Origin: Punctularia strigosozonata HHB-11173 SS5
Taxonomy: Eukaryota; Basidiomycota; Agaricomycetes; Corticiales; Punctulariaceae
NCBI RefSeq assembly: GCF_000264995.1
Contig: NW_006767433.1
Location: forward strand, 3,475,521-3,539,520
Direction of reading: 5' to 3'
Length of the DNA: 64,000 nt
How positions within the stretch are numbered: the first letter of the stretch is position 1; each line of letters begins with the position of its first letter. This document shows, in pieces, positions 13,143 to 27,121 of the stretch. The notes under the pieces are model-generated. The model was not told the origin of the DNA. It did no database searches and saw nothing but the letters and a program-made list of their open reading frames with translations. The position numbers and the translations under genes are program-made.

Positions 13143-13722
13143 ATGCTACGATCTCTCTCTAGAGCGCTCAGCCCCGTCACCCGTCTGTCCGTAGCCACGC
13201 TGTCTTCAACGGCATCCTCATCAAATCCTTCCGCACATCAGCAGCGCGTCATGGCCGTCAAAGATACCGTCGAGGTACGTTGTACCGTTCGCAGAACGCA
13301 CAGAATGAAACGAGTTTGTCTGTAGTCCACGATCGCCGACAACAAGATCGCGATCTTCTCCAAGTCTTGGTGCCCTTACTGCAAGCGTGCCAAGGAGTTG
13401 TTCCGCAAAGAATTCCCCGACGAACAGCCAAAGATCATTGAGTGAGTATATGCTTCCAACATGGCCGTAGCGTCGGGTCATTGATATGGTCGGACAGGCT
13501 CGACGAAGTTGCCGATGGTGCCGCCATTCAAGACTACCTCCAAGATAAGACCGGCCAACGGAGCGTGCCGAATATCTTCGTTAGTCAGTGACTTAAACCG
13601 TACCCATCTACGCCTAGTATTCATGCTTTTGTGCAGATCAGAAACATGTCGGTGGATGCGACGACGTCCATGCCCTTTATGGCGGGGGCAAGCTGAAGCA
13701 GCTCGTGGCCGGAACCGCTTGA
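13143..13722 (+). CDS. Dithiol glutaredoxin
   Basis: Four exons. The active site C-P-Y-C stands in the context F-S-K-S-W-C-P-Y-C-K-R-A-K. It is followed by I-I-E-L-D-E (exon junction), D-Y-L-Q-D-K-T-G-Q-R-S-V-P-N-I-F-V with the cis-proline T-V-P-like loop (here S-V-P), and the glutathione-binding G-G-C-D-D. The protein ends G-K-L-K-Q-L-V-A-G-T-A. It reduces glutathione-mixed disulfides. A 36-residue leader before M-A-V-K-D-T-V-E (13251) is rich in Arg and Ser without acids, like a mitochondrial presequence, so use of the first or the internal ATG may yield mitochondrial or cytosolic forms, as known for yeast Grx2. Another in-frame ATG is at 13134. Confidence 0.9.
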
Positions 13723-15033
13723 GCTCCTGTTTCGTCGAGTTCACGGTGCAGAGTGCCGTAACATCGTACGGGATTGTATCCATATATCCCTGATGAGGTA
13801 TCAAGAAACCTGAGTATCCAAAACCTGATAGACGCGCGATGCTCGGACCCTCTTGAGGCGAGCTATATGCCATCATCTTTGAAATGACCTGCCATTTCAT
13901 ACGAAAGCAGCTCTCTCAAACCTCGCCAAGCTAATTCCAATGTTGCTAATCCTTCTGTCTCGAACTCTGTCAACCTCGAATGCTCCCTGGCCCTGATCGA
14001 TGGCGCAAAGTACTAGGTATCTGTCTTAAATCGTGTTCGTCCGCCAAAGTTCTGAACAAGGTTAGCGGTACACATGGTCGACTGCGTGATGACACAGTGC
14101 CCTGCTCCGTCCACCTGTTGAATCATCTTGGCGTTACTGCCAAAACGTTCGGCAGTCCTGAGTGCCATTGATAAGGGGGTCGCGGATTTGTCTGCGCCAC
14201 AGTTATTTCAGAACATACGATGTTGCAGAAGGATACGATGATGGACGAGATAATAAGAATCGGGGTGTTGAGGTAACCTTGGGGAGACCAAAGCTTCCTG
14301 AATACCGACTCTTGTCGGCGAACGATTGTTGATCTGTATGATATCACAGAAGGGTAGATGAGGCGACTTCATCCCCCACGAGGAGTTCTTGAAGGTGGCG
14401 ACATCGTCCCTGATCGTTGGAGCTGGGTGTGTCGCAATGTATGCATTCTCATCCGCACGCTTTGGGGCGAAGTCAACGACGAAAAGTTGAGAAAGATGAT
14501 GTACGTGCCATGATGATGATGAGCGCCGACGCTGAATACTGTCGGTGGAGATCAATGAGGGCCGCTTCGCGAGTTTCTTTGACAGGCACCATATGTGCTG
14601 GTCAACGATGCCGGTCATCACAGTTACTGCTAGGATATACAAGGCGCCCAGTTGCGTGCGATACCGACTGCGATCATTAAGATGACAGGGTGGGTGAAGC
14701 CCCTAACCAAAGCCCGGCATCATACCAAGGGGTACCAGATGCCAGACTCGACTCGCGTGAGTCCTGGAAGGGTGCGACCCTACAGGGAAACTAGCAGTTT
14801 GTGCGCGCATTCTCGATGAGGGATGTTGTAGTACATTAAGTAGTACTCATGATCAGGTTCCCGGGCGCGTCTGTGGCGTGTGAAATATGGCTGACAACGA
14901 GCGGCCGTGCATTACCTTTGCATCCGGTGTCGTGGAGAAACCGCGGTCACATATACGAACGCATCGCCCATATTATCTGTTTCTTGCATACGAGGCTCAT
15001 GGGCTTGGAAAGGTCGTGATTGTTGCGCCCGAC
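13723..15033. other. 1.3-kb intergenic stretch without a recognisable gene
   Basis: Short frames on both strands (for example minus 14208-14642 and plus 14417-14680) show no family resemblance. The last 150 bases hold an in-frame upstream ATG (14887) of the ubiquitin-conjugating enzyme gene. No repeats or RNA genes are recognised. Confidence 0.5.
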
Positions 15034-18024
15034 ATGTTACCCTCTCGAACCATCGGAAAGGCGCGACGCCGCTCGTCCACTTCAGTCAGCAAGGCTCACA
15101 ATAAGCGTCCAAAGCTCGAGGATCAGGAGAATGAGGAAGAAGACGAGGACATGACTTCCATTCTGCTCCAAATAGAGCAACATGAAGCCAGCGAAGCGCT
15201 TGCACGGCGTCTCCAGAATGAGATGCTACGTACGCAGAGTCAGAGCTCCTCGGCGTTGCGCCCTGGCGACTCTCCGGACGTTATCGTCATCGAGGACGAT
15301 GACGATGCGACAATCGCTAAACGTTTGGCCTCAGAATGGGCCAGGGAAGACAGTGATCAAGACAGCGGAGAATTTCCACCGCCTCGACGCGATGCAGAAT
15401 TGCCCAGACGTACAAGCGACGGGACAGTTTCTGACCGGGGCATATACACTCAGAATGCGTTCGAAGTACCTCCTGATCAGCAACTCATGCCGTATCGTGA
15501 TTTGTTTGTCAGCCCAAAGATCTGCCCCGGGTGCAGATGCAAGATGGAATCCCCGAGAGGACATGTGCGTGGTTCTACATCATCATGCACAGCACTCCGT
15601 TGTGTCTGAAGGCGAAACCTCTAGGTTATGTTCTCTGCGAATGTTCCGCCTCCGACTGTCGTCCGTCTCCTCCATGTGACGTGCAGCCAATGCCATGCTG
15701 TACGTTGCCGAGGTTGCCTCGCCCGTCTGCCTTGCCCGGCAAACTGTAGAGGTCCGTCGAAGAATCCTGGGTGCACTGTGGAGAAGTGCTGTGCTGAAGT
15801 GCGCGCCATCGCCTTGTTTGAAGCATTGGGCGGATTCGATCGTCAATACATTGGCGAGCGCATCGTCAGCAACACTCGCGCGAGAGCCCAGACGGCTACT
15901 CGTAAACAGCCCAATGCAGGCAGCGTTGGGCCCGGAGGCACCGGCTACGGCGTTGGAACTACTGGCTACGATCACCACAGTTATCCCAGCGGTGGGCGTG
16001 CCTGGAAGGCGGATGTGGAAATTGGCATCGACCATCATGCTGCATTAGCAGCGCACTGGGAGGACGCTATCGTTCGCGCACTGAAGACGGTCACGACGTA
16101 TCTTCCGGCTCCATATTCCGAGGACGCGCAAGCATACGATATGCTTCCTCATCCTTCGATTCAACCACTCTTAGCTCTCTCGCAGCTGACCGATTTGCTC
16201 GGCGATCTTCTTCGTAACGACTCCGTCACGGACTGGACGGGTGCGCGCGGGGAGACGTACGCAGCCGTGTTGGGCTTGCTAAAACGCATGGCAGATTGCG
16301 AGTTCACGATCCCGACCTTGGTGCAGGAGCGATGGGCACGCACAGACCGGAATGTTGGGATCGAGGAGTGGATGTGGGGTGAGACCGAGATCGCATGGGA
16401 ACGTGATGAAAGAGGAGGATGCACCGAGCCCAACGGGGAACCAGGCGATTTCGCCCGAAATCCGCCTTTGTACGACTGTTTTAAGAAGCTGACGAAGCAA
16501 TGTGAGGCCTTCCTGGGCGGCGTGGCGCAGCTGATGGAGAATAGCCAGGACGACATCGAGGCAACGATCCAGGCGGCGTCATTGTGTGGGGACATGATCG
16601 CTGCTAGGGATGACATCGATCGAGCCATGGAAGTCTTGGGCAGGACAACTCTGCGCTCCCGGTGTTCCAAGGGCAAATCCAAAGCGGGCGACCCGAAAGC
16701 GGACATGGAGGCTACGTATGCGCAAGCTTGCGAGCGACTCGCTTTCAGGCACGTTACGCTTTCGGTGGCTGGTGCGAATGGGCTGTCCTATCCAACCTTC
16801 CATTACACGAGGGAGGTGCAGTCGACGGCGAATGCCACTCGCCTTCCTAAGGACAGGCTTCGCCTGGTGAAGGAACTCTCCACAATGTCGACGTCGCTGC
16901 CAACAGGCGTATGGGTACGCGTTGACGAAACCCGAAACGACGTGATGTGTGTTAATGTTAGTCCGTCTCAAAGCCGTATATCTGATCATCGTCGGCAGCA
17001 AAATCATGATCGCTGGCCCGGACGGGACACCGTACGCAGGAGGCTTATTCGAGTTCGACTGCTTTATACCACTGGAATATCCAAATACACCGCCTCTGAT
17101 GTACCTCCGCACCACGGCTGGCGGCCGTGTCCGCTTCAACCCCAACCTATATGCAGATGTACGTTCCTTCCCCTTGCACTACAAAGTCAACGCTGATCTA
17201 CGAGGACGTAAAGGGCAAGGTGTGGTACGTCTTCTCATCAACGAATGCGTTACGTTGGTTTACCAAGACGTCGCGTCCTTAGCCTATCTTTGCTCGGTAC
17301 CTGGCACGGACGGTGAATCTGCCGAATCACTCGCGAACGCCTTGCTGACGAGCGCCGCAGTCCAGAAGAGCAATGGTCTTCAAAGTCTACGCTCTTGCAA
17401 GTTCTAGTCAGCATTCAATCCATGATCTTTGTGGATCTCCCCTACTTCAACGAGTGGGTCGCGCGTTCTGGAACGTTGCCCGGATGGGAACTGACTTTTC
17501 CACCACCGCTAGACCCGGGCACGGCAAAGCTAAACCAAAGGACCCGAGGAGTATCGTCTATAACAAGCACATCGCACTACAAACCGTTCGATGGGCGATG
17601 GTCGAGTGGCTGCACGATGACCATAAGGCCGGACTGTGGGGGGTAACGACCCTTCTTCGCTTCCGCCTGTCATGTCGAGCTCAATGGAAACACGATTAGG
17701 ACGTGATCGCCTCTCACTTTGGCATTCGTCGGCAGCCTATACGTGAATGGTGCGTTTCGAGTTGGCCCCGTCGCCATCCCTTCCTCTGCTGACGCGCATG
17801 ACGACAGCGTCGCTAAATGGGCACCGGCCGATCCACGCGTGCGAGCGTACCGTATCAGCTCGACGGCAACTGCAGGTGGATGGTACGAGGATGGCGTCGG
17901 CGCAGGAGCGAGCTCTGCCATACATGGCGCTTCCGAGCAAGGCACGATGGATTTGCTTGCCGAGTACGACAAGCGGATAGCCAAGGTCATGCAGTGGTCC
18001 TTCGTGAACCAGGTGGGGGCCTAG
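15034..18024 (+). CDS. BIRC6/UBE2O-like ubiquitin-conjugating enzyme with N-terminal Cys-rich module
   Basis: Nine exons: 15034-15564, 15625-16946, 16999-17158, 17214-17224, 17283-17312, 17361-17453, 17513-17642, 17700-17749 and 17808-18024, giving 847 residues. The N-terminus is basic then acidic (probable nuclear localisation). Around residues 170-225 a Cys-rich module (C-P-G-C-R-C ... [12 protein letters not shown] ... C-P-A-N-C ... C-T-V-E-K-C-C) suggests zinc binding. The C-terminal UBC domain has [29 protein letters not shown] and H-G-R-P-E-E-Q-W. The catalytic Cys is about residue 675. These motifs match the BIRC6/UBE2O type of large E2, some of which act as combined E2/E3 enzymes. Exon 4 is an 11-base microexon. 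An in-frame ATG at 14887 would add 49 residues. Confidence 0.85.
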
Positions 18025-18141
18025 GTGGTGCACATGTTTTGTATTCAACGGCGAACTCAAGTTATTTGCATCCTGTACGCTAGACCAAAGTGGTTGATGA
18101 CGTGAACTAGTATGTTTACATTGTTCTTGCATCGTACAAAT

Positions 18142-19745
18142 TCATGATTCTTTCTCCTTGCGATGCTCCTGGACAGGACTCGTGAGACGGGTGAAGACAG
18201 GCATAGAATACTTGACTGACGGGAGTGTGCGTGGTTTCGTGGTCGACATGGACGAATGCGCGATCGACGTTGGGCAGGAGTTCCAGCTTGTCCTGGAGCT
18301 GCTGGCTAATGTCGTGCGCTTTCCAAAGCGGTGTCTCGGCGTCCATGACGACGTCAATTTCCACGAAATATTCAGGTCCACTCTGCGAAACGTCAGCGAG
18401 CTGGCGTCGAGAGATAGAGTCGGATGGTACGCACATGGTAGGCTCGTACGGTATCAACTTTTTCTATTTCGTCGCTGAAGGTGGTCGCGTTATAAATCAG
18501 TAGCTGTAGGAACTCGTGCGGGGCCGATTTGCCGGCGAGGAGCTCAAACTCGCGGTAGACGGTCCGTCCCCAGGCGGCGATGACGCCTGCAGCGATGATG
18601 ATCGCCCCCATCGGGTCAAGCCCTGTGTCCCGGGTGATCAACCTGCAGAACCGAACGCTGCAACGAGCTCACGCACACCACTTCAGTTTGGAGCCGCCGG
18701 CAGACATGAGAAGTCCGAACGAGTTGATGAAGAGATCGTTCCGGTGGTCTTCCCAGAGGACCTCGACCTGGGAAGACTGTTTGCGGATGGAGAGGCAGTA
18801 GAGGAAGAGGAGGAACTTGACGCCGAGGGCGGCGGCGACGGCGACGATGGACGGGATGTGGAACTCGTTGCCGTCCGACGAGGTGATGAGCGAACGGGCG
18901 GACTCGACGATGACGACGAGGTTGACGGAGCCCATGAGGAAGCCGTAGATGACGTTGCCGATGGTCTCGAGACGGCTGCCGCCGACGGGCCAGCGGTTGG
19001 CGTCCATGCGGGTGGCCTTGCGATGGAGCCAGAAGAGGAGGACGTTGGAGCCGATGTCGAAGATGGAGTCGATGCCGGTGGCGATGAGGGAGAGGGAGAG
19101 GGCGGAGATGGCGGCGTACATCTGCAGCACGCAGAGGGCAAAGTTGGCGACCAGGCTGGCCCACACGGCGATTTTCACCTAGGACGAAGGGAATGGGGTC
19201 AGCGTTGTTAGTCCCGCAGAGCGAGGTGCGCAAACGCACCGGAAGACGGGCTGCCTCCGCCTGCTCTGCGGCGGCGAGGGTGTGCTCCTCCATCGGCTTG
19301 AGCAGCGATTCGATGAGCTGTTACCGCGCGGGCATGATGAGCGCCAACTCTATCACGGTCGTGACCTGCGGTTCTCGGCTCACCTCATTTTGGCCGCGTT
19401 GGTAGCGCTCGAGGCGGCGTCCCTTGCGGCCTGGATGGCGTTTGCGGAGGTCGGCGAGGGTGGACTCGGGCTGGAGGCCTGCGCGGAGCGTGAACGGATC
19501 GGAAGAGTGCCGCCTGGCGATGGTCGGCGAGCGCTCGACGTCGCGGTCCTGGCCGATGTCTGGGTGTACCGTTGCGTCGGAGTCCTGTAATGAGCCCGGA
19601 ACAACGTGTTAGCGGAAGCAAGAAGCACTTGTCGGAGGCAGGTGACTGGGGGCTGAGGCGAGGGGGTGGTGCTGACCTTCGGGGCGTCGAGGGCGACGGC
19701 GGCGGGGAGGGGGGCGGGGTCGGCGGGGTCGGCGGGGACGACCAT
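18142..19745 (-). CDS. Cation diffusion facilitator (CDF) metal transporter
   Basis: Spliced exons give a soluble N-terminal part ending L-I-E-S-L-L-K-P-M-E-E-H-T, then V-K-I-A-V-W-A-S-L-V-A-N-F and a multi-helix domain. The first metal motif is D-S-I-F-D (DxxxD) and the second H-R-N-D-L (HxxxD), the arrangement of Fe/Zn-type CDF proteins such as E. coli FieF. The conserved P-V-G-G-S-R-L-E block is present. The C-terminal cytosolic domain has E-I-D-V-V-M-D, L-P-N-V-D-R-A-F-V-H-V-D and ends HTPEHRKEKES across a last intron. Role: proton-coupled metal export from the cytosol to an organelle or outside; the metal is not determined by sequence alone. The start is uncertain: the only ATG in this frame before the neighbouring gene is at 19745, but the same frame stays open upstream to 20048. 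Confidence 0.85.
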
Positions 19746-20161
19746 GGAAGCACTGAGGGCTGGAGGCACGACCTCGGGAGTCGGGGGCTGGGACGGATGG
19801 CGGATATTTGGTGGGACGTGTGTGGGATCGCGCGAATCTGGGAGGCCCGAGGGAGCGGATGCGCTGGCGTCGTCGGCCCCGTTCCCTTGTCCTGGTCGCG
19901 ATGGCCCCGATCGCCGGTGGCTGGTGTCGGCGGGTCGTCCGGGTCGTCCGGGTCGGCGGGCGCGGCGGGGCGGTTGACGGCGGCTGGATGGCGCGAGATG
20001 GTCTTGAGCGGGCGGCGGCGAGCGACGGTGGGGGAAAAGCAGCGACACCAGAGGGGCCCCTCTCGGCGGAGATCGAATTGCAGCTCAGCGGCGCTCGTCC
20101 CGCCCACGCCCGCCGCTGCTTATCAGATAACTCCCAGCGAGATCTTCTCTGCCCCGCTGTC

Positions 20162-20750
20162 ATGGCCGCTCCCTCCTCCACTGAGGCAGACGCGCTCCGG
20201 TCCTTGGGCCCCATGCTCTTCCTCCTCGCCCTCCTCGTGTGACCGTCCTTTCCCTCGCTCTCCTCCGCCTTGTCCGTGCTGACTGACCGTGCGTTGACAC
20301 GTACTCGTTCCTTCCGCAGCCTGTGCGCCGTCGCCTGGTGCTTCCTCTCGTCCTGCCTCGGCTTCTCCGTACGACGCGCCCTCGCCTCCTGGTGGGAGCA
20401 CGCCCTCAGCGCCAGCACCACCGCTGGTCGCGGCTCCTACCGCCGCGGCAGGCCCGGTGATCCGCACGATGAGGGCGAGATGTGGGAGATGGACTATCGA
20501 GGCGAGCCCGCCACCGTGTTTTCTCATCCGGACAGCGTTTCACGTTCGTTTTTCCCTCTCCCCTCCACAGCGGGACGCATCGGAAGAGTGGGCTGATCGT
20601 GAGGCTGGGAAACGTGCCCGTGCGTGGTGTTGTCCGCTCGCTGCCCAGGACCATTCTCACAGCTCTCCTGAATATACCCAGGTCTTCCCTCCACGGCGGA
20701 GCTCTGTGCAATCGATCTCATTTATTCTCGACGCGTTGCAAATACTCTAG
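20162..20750 (+). CDS. Small predicted single-pass membrane protein, unknown function
   Basis: Exon 1 (20162-20238) and exon 2 (from 20320) join in frame to give M-A-A-P-S-S-T-E-A-D-A-L-R-S-L-G followed by a strong hydrophobic segment (M-L-F-L-L-A-L-L-V-L-C-A-V-A-W-C-F-L) and a basic/acidic tail with W-W-E-H-A-L, G-S-Y-R-R-G and E-M-W-E-M-D-Y-R-G-E. A further intron (about 20522-20571) would lead to R-D-A-S-E-E-W-A-D-R-E and a stop at 20750; this last exon is the weakest part. I do not recognise a family. The gene lies head to head with the CDF transporter. The region is so GC-rich that all frames are open, which lowers confidence. Confidence 0.45.
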
Positions 20751-21469
20751 ACCCCCCCTCGTGTCCACGTTACGTTCGTGTCGTACGAGTCATTGGGAGA
20801 TCCCTCGCCATTGATAGCGTGCTGTGGCTAACGCGCGAGTGCATGTATTTCATCGCCTTTGACTTTTTCGAACCGCATGAAACGCCGCCTGGCATGGCCC
20901 CGCTTTCCGACCGCACCCCTTGTCCGCGGATGCCTGACATGCGGCGATAAGACTCGCATTAGCATGTTTACGTGCGCCGTCTCTACCTTGAAGTGTAACC
21001 CAACTATGAGGTGCCTGTGCCGATCATGTCCGCCCTTGCAATCCAACGCGACGTCCGCTTGAACGGTCTCGTCTCTCTCCACGTAGGCCACCGCATTCTG
21101 ACACGTGGCGGCGGTACGTTCTGCCGGACGGTCAAGCGCCCGTGTCGCACGACGTCAGTGATCTAAGCGCCCTACCCGTGGTTAGTCGACTCACGTGCCG
21201 TCTCGGCTTGTTCTCCTCATTGCTCTGCCTCGAGCCGTTTCGGTTCTCGAGCCGCACCCGCGCGCGCAGACGCACAACGAATCCGTGACCCAGCGGTCCT
21301 CCAGCCTTACCCCCGCTCAACTCGCCCGCCTCGCACGGTTTCGTCGACCCGCACAGCGGAGCGGGGCTCACTCCATTCCAACCAACCTTGCGCGTGCAGC
21401 ACGCGGTCTCGACCCCACCCCGCGTCCCTCGTGCTTATCTCGTTCCTCTAACATACCGTTTAGGATAAG
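20751..21469. other. Intergenic/5' region upstream of the GCK kinase
   Basis: About 720 bases with short frames on both strands and no recognisable product. The last 250 bases, rich in pyrimidine tracts, probably hold the promoter and 5' leader of the kinase. No repeat or RNA gene is seen. Confidence 0.45.
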
Positions 21470-23569
<2,100 letters not shown>

Positions 23570-23842
23570 TCGGACAACAGCTCTCGCACCCCAATTCACT
23601 TCTTGGCCCCAGGGTGTCTCGTCTTTTTTCCCCTCCTTGTTATCTCGGACACACATCGTACAAGCTTTCGTCCACGCTCATCCTTCATGCAGCCCGCTTC
23701 CTCAATCGCAATGCATGTATCTCCAGTAGTATTACGCTAAGTCCTACTCCGCCCATCCAGACTTGCCCGTTTGTATACCAGGCACAGTGAAGCAATGTAA
23801 TAGTCAATAGTCAGATCCCCCAAGCCGGAATCGTTGAAACTA

Positions 23843-26800
23843 TCACTTGATACTTGATGGCGTGCTGTCGCCGTCCGCGCCCTCCTTCACCGCGGCCTTC
23901 TGCCTCTTCTTTCCGGTCGAACTCTTCTTCTTTGCCCGGGTTACCTTGATGGCTTCGGGTGCTGGCGTGCGCGGCACGTCAATGTCGCCGGCCACGACAT
24001 ACTCCTGGAACGCCGAAGGCGTTGGTGGGAAAGCAGATTCGTTCGTCAACGGTGTCGTCGATCTCGGCGTTGATGACCGAGGAGTGGCGCCAGCAGGCAT
24101 CTCTCCATGCCTATCGACCACGAACGACCCAGGGTTAGATCGCAGTGCCGCGCTTCGTAACGCCGGCAGTCGGTTATCCTGCGCTGCTATTGTATAATGT
24201 CATTCAGCCTGGTGCGAGGGGAAAACCACTCGCCGAGACCTACGTGGCAACAAAACTGGCAGATCATCCAAGCGGACGACTGGAATTGAATCCACGTCGA
24301 CGCCATCGGCTTGAGCTTTGGATGTTGAGGGTCGACCATCCATGATATAGTACGGATCATCCCTCAGGCGCTCCAGACGCTCTGCCTTCTTCTGTCAGGA
24401 CGAACGTTAGTATCGCGAACACACAGCGAGTGCAATGTACATACCCGCTCCATCTCAGCCTGCTCGTCTGCTGTTAACACCTCCGGTTCTGCCGGCGTCA
24501 GCACATCACCGTGTGCATCAATCCGACGCTTCTTCTTCACAGATCTAGTGCTCGTCCCTTCTCGTTCCTTTCCCTTGCCTTTGCTCTTCTTCACTTTCTT
24601 GACCTTGGTACCGATCTCCGCCTCGTCTTCGCCCTGAGCGTCGTGTTCTTCCTTTCTCGGCGGAGGGACAAACCAAGCGTCTAGGTCTAGACCACCGGGT
24701 ACGGGTACGCTGGCCTGCGCTTCGGGAGCGACAGGGTTGAGTTCGTAGGACGAGAACAGCGGTCCGATGAGCATGAGACTCTTGGGGAAGCGAGGTTCGC
24801 CGCTAGTCGCATCGTCTGCAGATATGCTGGGCTCCGGGGCACCGAACCCTTCCTGCGGGCGTATGCGATAGCTGGCCAGGTCAGCCCGAACAAACGCAAG
24901 GAGTTGATATATATTTGCTGCCTGTGGCAGGGAGCCGATAAGTGAAGAGACAGATCAACTGTGATTATTCGAGACATACTCTTTCTTGCACTTCTACGTC
25001 GGGGCTACTCACAAACTCTTCGATCCCGGAGATAGTCGAGTCCACGACGCTCTTGGCGTGAGGCAGGTCGTCGTCCTCCCAGCGTTCTGCAGTATCCGCA
25101 GCCCAAAATCCGAAGACCTTCGAGGCATTCTGCAGGTAAACGGCAACTGTCTCCGAAGATAGCTTGCGCAATCCGGGTTGCAGTAAGAAAGGCAGGAGCT
25201 TGTGAGCCTCGGACAGCTCGCTGCGAGATTGCAATGTTAGCGGTTTGCTGGCCATCGGTATGTGAACGACGTACCTACAATACTCGCCGCATATCCAAGC
25301 AGCAGCCCAGAGCACCTCTGCACAGCTTCCCTCCTCGTCCGCTGTTCTCAGGAATGTATCGTCGCTCAGCAATTTGACCATTAATCCCACAGCAAACGAT
25401 CTTGCCCCTCGCACGCGGACCGCGATGTCGACGAGTTGGTCGCGGATTTGAGAACCAATATTGACGTTCGCAACATACGCTAGGTCAATCAAAACCGAAA
25501 GGTACCATTCGAAATCGGTGACGTTTTCGTACGTTGACTGAGATCCTATAGCAAGTATCCGTTGGACAAGGAGTAATCGATAGGCAGGCGATTTGGTCGG
25601 TGACTGGGCGGCCCTCGGTGTCCCGGAAACGTGATGCGCAAGCGACTGCGCCGCCGACGGTATGATTGGATCGGGTTTCAGTAGGTGCGAAAGCAGTTGT
25701 TGCACGATGGATTGAAGGTTGGACGAATTAACCTAGTTTAGCACATGAGTACGGGAAGTGGGGCTTGACTATTTCCAAATATTACCATCGCAGACACCAG
25801 GTCTAGTGCTCTCATTCGTATCGAAATGTCTTCGTCATCGATGCTGGAGAGAATCAAGTCCTGGTGCTCGGCCACAAGATTAGGATGAGTTGGTACAATC
25901 TTGACCATCGCGAGAAGTGCAATATATTTGACTGTTGCTTTTACATTAGAAAGTATGATTTTCGCAGCAGCAGAATAGCGCACGATTTTGATCCGGATCC
26001 TGCAGGAATGCGGCGAGTTTCGTCACACATGTTCGAGCCAGGCTGTAGCCGTTGTGCCCATGGAGCATTCCTCCAATGATAGCCGTATGAACGCACTCAT
26101 AAAGGAGGGAAATCGCAGGGGTGTTGGTGATGAGGTCTGTGATCGGCGGTTGCAATTTCTTCACCAATCGCGGTTCGTGCGGACATAGGGCGCCGAACTA
26201 TATAGCTCTTCTCAGTCAAAGTCAGCTCGTGCAGTTAAGCTGAGAGCCACACCAGCTTTATTATCTTAATGAGCATCCAGTTGTTGGAGGACGATGTGAG
26301 AAGATGGAACAATTGTGGGGCCAGAGGTAGGTAATCAGCCGGGTTTTGTCGCGCGAGCTCGCATAAAACGTTGATGGTCGCCGCGACCACACCTACGTCA
26401 TGTTTTATCACTCATTATGACGGAAATTATACGGAATACCAACCGGGATCAGGGTCCTCCAGTTTCTCCCGAAGCCTTGTCATACCTTGCTGACGTGCTT
26501 CCGGGTATTGCAAGAAGACTTTATATAGTGCAAGGATCGCTCGTTTTCGTATATGCGCCCGCGAGTGGTTCATCATGGAGATAAGGTCATGCGATAAGTC
26601 CCTGCCCAAGTCAGGGGTGACGATGTCGGAGAGACCGTTCAGTGCAATGGCAACATCGCCTGGCAGGGAGCTGAGATCCTGATGGTTTGATGTTTCAGGA
26701 GTTACATAAACTTTACGTGTGCGCAGATCAAACCTTTTTCAGGAGATTGGTGGTGAGCATGAGCACGTCGGTTTCGGGACCAAAAGACTGTCCAGCTCCC

Positions 26801-27121
26801 AGATAACCAACGCTCTTGAGGTGTATCTTGGGTGATGACATGACCTCAACGACGTGAAAAGATGCCCAACTCATATCATATCCAAGCATATCTAGCTACG
26901 CAAAGCTCGTATATGAGCGAACGCATACGAGGCAGAGCGTGAAGACGACGGCAGACGGAACGCACATATGTAAGCTTCAAGATCGCGCCCGCCTTGAGCT
27001 CCATGTCCTTGCTTTTCACCTCCTTCCTGATCTCGTCCATAGCCTGCGCGATGAACTTGGCCTCATCCTTCTTATTAGCGCGTAAGCCGCGGATGAGATC
27101 TTGAAGCGTACGCTCCCACAT
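23843..27121 (-). CDS. APL5: AP-3 adaptor complex subunit delta
   Basis: The protein starts M-W-E-R-T-L-Q-D-L-I-R-G-L-R-A-N-K-K-D-E and continues into LKLTY|LDMLGYDMSWASF, the hallmark N-terminus of delta adaptin, then K-S-V-G-Y-L-G-A and a long adaptin HEAT-repeat trunk (N-H-S-R-A-H-I-R-K-R-A-I-L-A-L, L-E-D-P-D-P-G-V-V, G-E-Y-C-S-E-L-S-E-A-H). The C-terminal third is a charged linker rich in Lys (V-K-K-V-K-K-S-K-G-K-G-K-E) with no appendage domain evident, as in fungal AP-3 delta. It acts in direct Golgi-to-vacuole transport. About ten introns. The first exon and promoter are repeated beyond an assembly gap (28052-28859), see the repeat entries. Confidence 0.93.

Noticed and set aside
18516-20282. 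Long open frames on the plus strand (231 and 236 codons) and a 270-codon minus frame
   Set aside because: The region is very GC-rich, so all frames lack stops. The frames are antisense or off-frame to CDF exons, with repetitive Asp/Glu/Gly or Arg/Pro translations and no domain.
20828-21091. An 87-codon minus-strand frame starting M-A-Y-V-E-R-D-E-T
   Set aside because: No family resemblance, no splice partners, and GC-rich composition that favours chance frames.
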